Source: Austropuccinia psidii
Taxonomy: Eukaryota; Basidiomycota; Pucciniomycetes; Pucciniales; Sphaerophragmiaceae
Direction: 5' to 3'
NCBI GenBank assembly: GCA_023105745.1
Contig: JALGQZ010000015.1
Location: 23,727,499 to 23,791,498 of the forward strand
Length of the DNA stretch: 64,000 nt
In this document: piece after piece, positions 56,944-64,000 of the stretch
Numbering within the stretch: the first letter of the stretch is position 1
Layout of the letters: each line of letters starts with the position of its first letter
Made by a program: the position numbers and the translations under genes
The notes under the pieces: generated by a model
The model's database searches: none
What the model saw: the letters and a program-made list of their open reading frames with translations, nothing else
Told to the model about the DNA's origin: nothing

Positions 56944-57279
56944 AAAATGCATCCATCAGTTACATAGAATAGGAATAAAGAATGAAAAGTTTCACTTTTC
57001 CCCAAAGCTCCCTTTGAATTTGTCTAGAGAATGAAACTCCTGCAGAAAATGACACTAAGAACCCAACGAGGGAAAAATGGCACTTTCTTTACTTAGAATC
57101 AACTGCATTGTGAATATTTCTCAAATATTTTATACCAGCTTAAGGAAGGATCCCACCAACATTTCGAAACTGGTGCAAGAGTACTACCCACAAAATCTCA
57201 TTGAGAACCATTCCTCATTGATAACTTTAACGTATAAACTAAAGTATATATTTCAGTTACATGGAATTTAGTGAGAATA
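56944..57279. other. No gene seen
   Basis: Likely 3' flank of the acidic-protein gene. A 64-codon ORF at 57077-57271 has no recognisable feature and is not called. Confidence 0.35.
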
Positions 57280-57718
57280 AGGAGACAGTTAGAAATACCT
57301 AAAGGATAGTACAACTATGTTAATTAGTAATGAGACTGAGAATAGCAGGGTAAACCCTTACGTAGTTCTATTAAAGAGATACATGATTAACCAGAAGGTT
57401 GATATCAATAGTCATGTACAATAGAGAAATCTTACCACAACACACACACACTAAGTAACAGGAAAGTAAAGAAAAATAAGAGAAATTAAAGAATAAGGAG
57501 AGAGTAAAAACAAGTAAAAGATGAATGTAAAAATCATGTGGGAGTTGTGAATAGTACGTGTTCTTATAGCATACAAAAAGATGAGTTCCTCCAGCTTAGT
57601 CCTAAGCCGTTGGATAGAGATGACCGTGCTCTGTCATCTGATGAGTGTTTAGACATCTTGATGGATTGTTATTGATCTAAACTGATAGTTCATAGCAGTT
57701 TTGCCACGAATACCGACA
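57280..57718 (-). repeat. 3' LTR of copia C2, left boundary uncertain
   Basis: On the minus strand the LTR begins TGTCGGTATTCGTGGC at 57718, directly after the polypurine-like GCAAGCGGGGC (57719-57729), which follows the pol stop codon. The distal end cannot be fixed, as no second LTR copy is in the window; about 57280 is an estimate from sequence character. Confidence 0.5.
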
Positions 57719-57751
57719 GCCCCGCTTGCGAACAACTTCAGAGTTAAGCAT

Positions 57752-60394
57752 TTACTTGAGGTTGAGAAAACTTCGAGATCGCAAAAGGATCGTTTTGCCA
57801 ACTGACTTAGTGAGGAAGTCAGCAGCCATGAGATTAGTAGAGATATATTTGAGGTTGATGACTGAGTTCTTGATTAGATCGCGAATATAATGATACTTGA
57901 TGTCCATATGTTTGGTTTTGAATCCATTGTGATTTGCATTGGACAAAGCTAAATCAATTGCTCCCTTGTTATCGTTAAAAAGTTGGGGAGTGGGATTACC
58001 CTTATTTAGGTCAATTTCTTCTAGTAGTTGTATCAACCATTCCACCTCCTTTGTCATGTCAGACAGGGCCTTGTACTCCGCCTCTGTTGTTGAGTGTGAT
58101 ACGGTAGGTTGTTTCTTTGTTCTCCAAGAGACCAAGTGTCCTTTCACTGTCACTACGTAGCCTGATGTTGATCTTCTGTCAATTATTGAGTTTCCCCAGT
58201 CGGCATCCGCATATGCCACTATACCACCTTCACCTCCCTTCGAATAGTGCAGTGATTGTTCCTTTGTATGATATAGATACCTTAGGACCTGTAAACACGC
58301 AGTCCAGTGCGTGATCCCAGGTTTTTCCAAAAAACGAGATAAGTGGCTCACTGCAAACATAATGTCGGGTCTAGTGTTGGTGCTTATGTAGTTAAGAGCA
58401 CCTATGGCGCTTCGATAGTTGATGTTGAGGGCTGCAAAAGCAGTTTCTTCTTCTCTGGTGGCAATGTTGAGTTGAAGGTTTGGTTTAAGGGGAGTGTTGA
58501 CTGGTGCGTATTTTTCCAACTCATATTCTCAAGCCAAGGTATTGATGTAGTGTTCTTGAGACAAGGTAAATCCATTGTTTATGGGCATAACTTTCACCCC
58601 AAGTAGTAGGCCAGCTTCACCCAGATCCTTCATGTCGAAGGCCTTCTTTATTTCTGCTTTGAAGTTGGCGATATCAGGCCCGAATATGGCCAGGTCATCG
58701 ACATGCACATAGATCCATACAGGGTTTACTCCTCTCCTGACAAACACACACGGGTCTGACACCGCAACCACGAATCCCGTTTTCTTTAGCCACTTTGATA
58801 GGTAGTTATACCAGGCAAGTGGTGCCTGCTTTAACCCGTAGATTGCCTTGTGTAGTCGTAGTACCTTAGTATTTGAATCTTTGCTTATTACATCCAGAAT
58901 CTTCAGGCTAAGGTCTTCGTCCAGAGGAGCGTTGAGGAATGCACTTCTCACATCCATCTGGTGGAATTGGAAACCATGAGCTGCGGCATGGGAGATTAGA
59001 ACTCTTAGTGAGCTGATTCTTCCGGTTGGTGAGAAGGTGCTGAGATAGTCCAGGCCTTCTATCTGAAGGAAACCTTGCGCGCATAGCCGTGCTTTTTGTT
59101 CAGTTACTTCATCGTTGTGATTTCTTTTTACCTTGAAGACCCAGGTAGTTGTGATTGGATGATCATCTGTTTTCTTGTCTTCAATGCTCCAGACTCCCAG
59201 CTTCTTCATATTTAGTAGTTCCTTGTCAATTGCTAACATCCATTCTTCTTTCTCTTTGCTTTCTATTGCTGCTTTGTAATTTTTTGGAACTGATGCTTTA
59301 TTCGTAAGGTTAGTTTTGTGCGCTCTCCTCCTGAAGGGAAGTATGTTATCAGTCCTGATTTCCCTGGAGATCATAGTGGGATGCCTAGGTCCTATCACTC
59401 TGATCCTCCGAGCAGGTAGCTCTTCCAAGGCGTCATGGAAAACATCCCCATCGGTAGTGCTGTCAGAGGGTAAATCAGAAGTGTCAGCATCTGAATCCCG
59501 ATTCTGATGATTGTCTTTGAATGAGAAATTGAAAACCGGGAACTGTAAAGGAGTGTTTGTAGATTTTAAGGAGAAAGCAGGAAAGACAGATTCATCAAAT
59601 TTGACATGCCTGCTTATGATTATTGCTTTATCCACCACTCTTAGAACCCAATATGCTGTTGTTTGATTTGTGTATCCTAGAAATATCCCCTCCCATGCCA
59701 CAGGGTCGAATTTTGCTTTTCTGTTGGCCTCTGGTATTTGTAACCATGCTCTACATCCAAATGGCCATAGCTTGTTGATTGAAAGTGATTGATTGTTCCA
59801 CAGCTGGTAAGGAGTCTTTTCCCGCCGTTGCACCAGGTTGCATAGCATTGTTGCAGTAGTTGCAGCTTCTGCCCAAAATTGCGGAGGCAGGTTTGATTGT
59901 AGCAAGAGACAGCGCGTCTTTTCTATGATTGAGCAATTCCCCCTTTCTGCTATGCCATTATGCTGTGGGGTATACGGAGGGCTAATTATGTGGTTGATTC
60001 TGCATTCCTCTGTCAACTTTTTGAAGTTACTGTTTACAAACTCTCCTCCTCCGTCTGTCGTGATGTTCTGAATTTTTCTTTGCTGCTTATTTTCAGCATG
60101 TTCCTTGAAATTGCGGAAATGCGTGCGGGCTTCGTTTTTTGGCTTCAGGAACTTGATGTTCATGTAGCCAATGCATTGGTCTACCATTATCATAAAGTAC
60201 TTCCCTCCGCCAATGGACGCGGACTGTATTGGCCCACATATGTCTACATAGACATTTTCCAGTGGCTGCGTCGCCTCTTGGAAATTGTGTTGGAATGGTA
60301 GTTTTGGAAATTTACTTTTTGTGCGGATTTCACAGGATTCTTCCTGTTTGAACGATGGAATTAGCCTTTTTATTCCTTCTTCATGCATGTGCCC
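57752..60394 (-). pseudogene. Copia C2 integrase, RT and RNase H; 5' truncated, one nonsense codon
   Basis: Pol runs in a single frame on the minus strand from the junction at about 60394 to 57752. The only stop is a TGA at 58529-58531, between the RT and RNase H segments (after HYINTLA). The integrase has YVDICGP, TTDGGGEF and GIAERGN, giving an intact D, D, E set. RT has FLNAPLDED, YGLKQAPLAW and VHVDDLAIFG with both catalytic aspartates. RNase H has YADADWG, TTEAEYKAL and NDNKGAIDLAL. Gag, protease, the integrase zinc finger and the 5' LTR are missing: the sequence upstream is a piece of LTR-A. It is a different family from C1, with roughly the same layout, and looks young apart from the truncation. 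Confidence 0.9.
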
Positions 60395-61327
60395 CACATT
60401 TCCACATATCTCCTCCAGAACAGATGGTATGGCGCAACAAAGCTCCATACAGATTTTAAGCCAATCACACATAGGTACAAAAGATCTTGTACATGGAATA
60501 ACTTTGACATATTGAATGATAACCATATAAAATGGGGTACCATTATGTAGAAATCATTCAGGGATACACAATGAGCCAACTTTGAGCTTCATATCCCAAA
60601 AAATGTTAAGGTCCATATCCCACAGTTAAACCAATACAGCCTTATTGTGAGAAAATGTCCCATAACTATGATTATGAGGTTTCAAATGGATGAAAAAGAT
60701 TGTTTATATGTCAATAACTCATAGTTTGGCCAATATTGGGGTCCTGTACAGGTTCTGTACAGCATTCTACGGGTAATGCATGTCAGAAGAGGGCCATGTG
60801 GTCCCCAGATGAAACGTTTCACCCTGTATTGGTGAAAACTGCCCAGATTTGGGTTCAAAACCCCATCTGAGCCAAATACAGGCTATACAGGCATTTTGAA
60901 AACCACAAGCCAGTCCTTGGAATTTAAAAATAATCACTTCCTCTATGTGGAAAGGTGTAGAAGACTTTTTCACCCGAGTTCAGAATAAAAAGGGGCCTTT
61001 TCTCCACCAGAAAAGCTTTCCTCATCCTGCTGTTCAATTCCTACATAGTAAAACTTTCAAAAACAGTTATAATCTTGGAAAATAATCAATTTATACTTCA
61101 AACTTTAGTATTTTAGCTCTTATCATAGTAACCCAACTGGTAAGACTGTACCCAGGGCTTTCAACAGCACTCACCACCACTATTTTGTAATATTAAATGC
61201 TTATTACTCTCTTTTAAACCTTTATTATCTATAATCCAACCACTTATAAATTAATTTTACCATGTCACAGTCATAGTTAAAGCTGTAAATAGCCTGATTA
61301 AACCTTCATAATAGACTCAGCCTGACA
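60395..61327 (+). repeat. LTR-A, 5' truncated, duplicate of 37034-37961
   Basis: It is collinear with the LTR-A part at 37034-37961 and has the same end CAGCCTGACA and the same flank TAAAAAAAGCTAC. It is joined to copia C2 at about 60394 without a target duplication. An antisense reading of this LTR adds about 45 codons to the front of the C2 frame, starting at 60526; I treat that extension as accidental. Confidence 0.85.
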
Positions 61328-62900
61328 TAAAAAAAGCTACAAGATTAAAGAAAACCTCCATATACTATGCCAACTTTTAATGAAATATTGCAAAGACCCA
61401 TCATTATCTCCCAAGCTGGATGAAGTCTGGAAAAAAGCATAGGATGAAGGGAAGTTCCACCTCCTTGATGTAATACTTTATCATAGGACCAAACACACAT
61501 GTGTTATGACCTTCAAACATATAACTTTGATAAACACTATACTACATGAATGCCATTATAGTGTTGTATCTGGTCATCTCCCAGAAGATAGGACAATGGA
61601 GAGGGTGAAAACTGCTCTTTGTGGCCAAACTGCAAAAAAAATGTAGCAGATTATTTCCAGACTTGTGAAAAATGGCAAAAGGAAAATAGAGCCGCAGGCA
61701 AAACATTTGGAATAATGATCCAAATCCAAGAACCAAAATGCCCATGGTAAATAGTTCACATGGATTGGGTAGCAGCCTTACCTTCATGAGGAGACAAGAT
61801 TTTCAATGCCTTCCTAGTACTAGTTGAAAGATACAGAAAAACTCCAATTTTCTTACCATGTCATAAAGATGATGCAGCTATGGACACAGCCATAATGTTA
61901 TGGAATAGATAAAATAGTAATATAGGCTTATTAATCAATATGATAAGTGATATAAATCCAATATTCACTTCAGCATTATGGACAAATACTCATAACTGTT
62001 TTGGGATAGAGGTATAATTTTCAAAAGCTTACCACCCTCAAACAGATGGTTCAGCAGAAATAATAATTGAAACCTGAGAAGAAATGATCAGAATATTCCA
62101 TTATTACAGCCTGGACTTCAAAGAATCTGATAGTTTTACCCATGATTGGTGTACCTTAATACCAGCCCTTGAGCTGGAATATAAGACATCAATCCATTCT
62201 TCAACTGAAAAAAACAGAAATGCTAGAAAATGGTTGAAATCCAAGACTTCCTTATAATACTCTCAAAAAGGACCTGGTGGATATACAGCCATCAGACAGC
62301 AGTTTTGAAATTATGCTTGACAAAGAAAGACATCATGCCAACATGTGTATACAAGATTCTTTTGAATATTCAAAAAAAAGGTGGGACAAAAGTGATAAGC
62401 CACCTGCTTTTATAAGAGGAGATTTGGTCTTAGTATCACCTCTGAATTCTAATATCATTGAAGGCCCAAAGAAATTGAAAGATTCCTTTGCAGGACCCTT
62501 TATGATAAGACCACTAGATGACCCTAATGCTGTGCAACAAGAACTCACAGGTGAATTAATGAATTAACACCAATATTTCCCTGTAACTCTGATAAAAATA
62601 TACAACCAAAGTGATAAGGAATTATTTTCCCTGAGAAATAAACCACCACTTCAAATTCTCCCTGTAGAAGATGGTGAAGAAAAGAAAATTGTAAGAGTCC
62701 TTAAAGAAAGGAGGACAAGAAACAAAAAGAAAGGGAATACCTTGTGAGGTATAGAAACAAAATTCAAAAAGAAGAATGGCTACTTGAGGAAGATATTACT
62801 GATTCTGATAAGCTATTAAGAATGTTCAGACATGAAATAAGACCTAAGGAATAGAAAATTTAAGCATTATTGAGCTAGAAGACTGAAAAAGTCTAATTAA
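61328..62900 (+). pseudogene. Gypsy relic R, copy 2: integrase to chromodomain
   Basis: Plus-strand sequence is collinear with the M polyprotein from before the integrase zinc finger (KFHLLD, HECH, GHLPEDRTMERV) through the catalytic core, heavily shifted and stopped, to KKRWDKSDKPPAF, GDLVLVSPLN and KKLKDSFAGPF at 62370-62510. The chromodomain remnant is at 62690-62850. The longest open piece is 62277-62567. It retains the 0.8 kb missing from copy 1 and has no solo LTR-B. Confidence 0.8.
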
Positions 62901-63244
62901 TGTTAGATTTCCGCAGCTCTTCCCCTGACTGAAACCTAATCTAAGTATAGGTTAGGGTCTGGTCAATGTCTCCCTCCTATTTATTATCTCCCACTCCCTT
63001 CCTCTTATGGAATCCGACCATCATTTTCTAGTTTTCTCCTCTTCCCCATCACATAAAAAAACTCCCACTTTTCCTTTGAAACTTTTTTTCTTTTTGTTTC
63101 ATATCTCTCTCTACTCACAATTCTGCTGTTTTGTACTATAATCTCATGAGCCCACTAATACCATAAGACCATCACCTTTGCATCTGCTGTTTATCACTTC
63201 TCATTCATTTTTTGTCCTTAGTTTGAAATTTCTAAACCTCAATA
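62901..63244 (+). repeat. 5' LTR of copia C3, duplicate of C1
   Basis: It starts TGTTAGATTTCCGCAG and ends CTCAATA, the same length class and insertion point in R as C1 (the preceding base run is ATTAA here, ATGAA in C1). Confidence 0.87.
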
Positions 63245-63337
63245 GATCTACAGTCTCAATCAAGGCATGAACAATTAAGATCCAATATACGAACTTAGGA
63301 AAAGCATCCCAACACTATCTGAGGAAAACTACCCAGA

Positions 63338-64000
63338 ATGGAGGCTTTGTATATCAATCTACCTAAGACAGAAGAAGCTGTTGTCATACTGCAACAAGCC
63401 AATCACTTCAGCATTGGATGCCGCAAAGCCGACTAAGGCAGAAAGCGATGAACTGGATGCAAGAAATGAGGCCTGTGCCCTAATAACAAGCACACTAGAC
63501 TCCCAAAAATTCTCTGAACTCTTCAATGAGGTAAATTCTCAAAATAGTCACAAACTCTGGAAGATAATAAACGAATTGTTTGCTTCCTCCTCTTTCAATA
63601 GTAAAGCCAGAGTATGGAGTTGGTTTCTCAAAGTCACATATCAGAATGACCTTAGAACATTCATCTCAGAATGTCGTCAATGTCTCAACAAAATCTCCTC
63701 AGTAGGACTGGAGGTTGGAGACATAATCTTAGCATTCACCATCCTCACTAAACTTCCTGAAGAATTCCAACCCCTAATTGAGAAAAGCACTCTAAATTCC
63801 AAACAACAAGGAAATCCCAACAATGTACTAAAAACACTCCATAAAAAGGCTTTAAAAGGGGAAGCACTATCAAGTAAGTCATCTAAGGCTGTAGCTCTCA
63901 ATCGCAAAACATTTCCATCAAAAACTGTTCACTACTGTGCAAATGGTAAGCACAACCCACTAGTAGAAAGCCACGGAACCAAAAAATGTTGGAAACTGCA
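63338..64000 (+). pseudogene. Copia C3 gag, cut by the window end
   Basis: It starts at ATG 63338 (MEALYINLPKTEE) and, as in C1, changes frame around 63410-63440. The main frame then runs to the window end with the ILTKLPEEFQPLIEK block and the zinc-knuckle region HYCANGKHNP, where the later cysteine lost in C1 is still present (KKCWKL). The protease and the rest lie outside the window. Confidence 0.8.

Noticed and set aside
57705..57755. Possible 5S rRNA fragment (CCCCGCTTGCGAAC ... AGTTAAGC)
   Set aside because: It lies exactly at the copia C2 polypurine tract and 3' LTR start on the other strand. Only the middle third resembles 5S rRNA and there is no matching 3' half.
1..64000. tRNA genes, CRISPR arrays, rRNA operon, bacterial operons
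   Set aside because: No tRNA B-box with a foldable cloverleaf, no spaced direct repeats and no rRNA core sequence were seen; the gene structures are eukaryotic.

Overview
The window is transposon-dense DNA from a fungus, almost certainly a rust. The Ty3/gypsy and Ty1/copia protein families here match, as far as I can recall, families that are very abundant in the gigabase-sized genome of the myrtle rust Austropuccinia psidii. That identification rests on memory of the protein families, not on a search. AT-rich sequence, short GT..AG introns and chromodomain-bearing gypsy elements agree with a basidiomycete. No rRNA, tRNA, CRISPR array or prokaryotic signal was seen.

Layout. Four LTR families carry most of the window. 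LTR-A (about 1.44 kb, TGTCAGCC...GCCTGACA) belongs to gypsy element Q. LTR-B (about 1.83 kb) belongs to gypsy element M. LTR-D (about 1.5 kb, TGTCACAACC...CTGTGACA) belongs to gypsy element P. LTR-E (about 2.0 kb) belongs to gypsy relic R. From left to right: 1-1842, an LTR-A end with primer-binding site and leader; 1843-11920, element M on the minus strand, structurally complete with one uninterrupted 1974-codon gag-pol ORF; 11921-13632, the 3' end of a second P-type element; 13633-23396, decayed element Q, interrupted by a solo LTR-B (17070-18899) and a solo LTR-A (19556-20994); 23397-36763, element P, inserted in the 3' LTR of Q and itself interrupted by a solo LTR-E (27199-29223) and a solo LTR-A (30448-32163); 36764-45182, the rest of the LTR-A, relic R copy 1, a solo LTR-B and copia element C1; 45183-51411, LTR fragments of families E, A and B; 51412-57280, the only stretch without an obvious LTR, holding a candidate spliced host gene (55112 onward) for a very acidic protein; 57280-60394, copia element C2 on the minus strand; 60395-64000, a second copy of the LTR-A/R/copia block.

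History read from nesting. Five solo LTRs have perfect 5-bp target duplications (ATGAG, TCACA, AGTTT, CTTCC, AATAA). P entered an LTR-A. R and its copia insertion were then duplicated: the copy at 60.4-64 kb lacks the solo LTR-B seen at 38717-40538 and so preserves the pre-insertion site. M has near-identical LTRs but no target duplication, and its flanks come from two different elements, so it is either a recombinant or an assembly join.

Most notable observation. M and Q both appear to encode two overlapping proteins at the gag end. A basic, helical ORF1 is read after removal of a 64-68 nt phase-1 intron. It overlaps the N-terminal part of the long gag-pol ORF2, which lies in the -1 frame relative to ORF1. 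In M the ORF2 start codon lies inside the ORF1 intron, so splicing would choose between the two products. The same intron phase, frame relation and a shared K-x-W-[HN]-P motif recur in the divergent element Q, which argues against chance.
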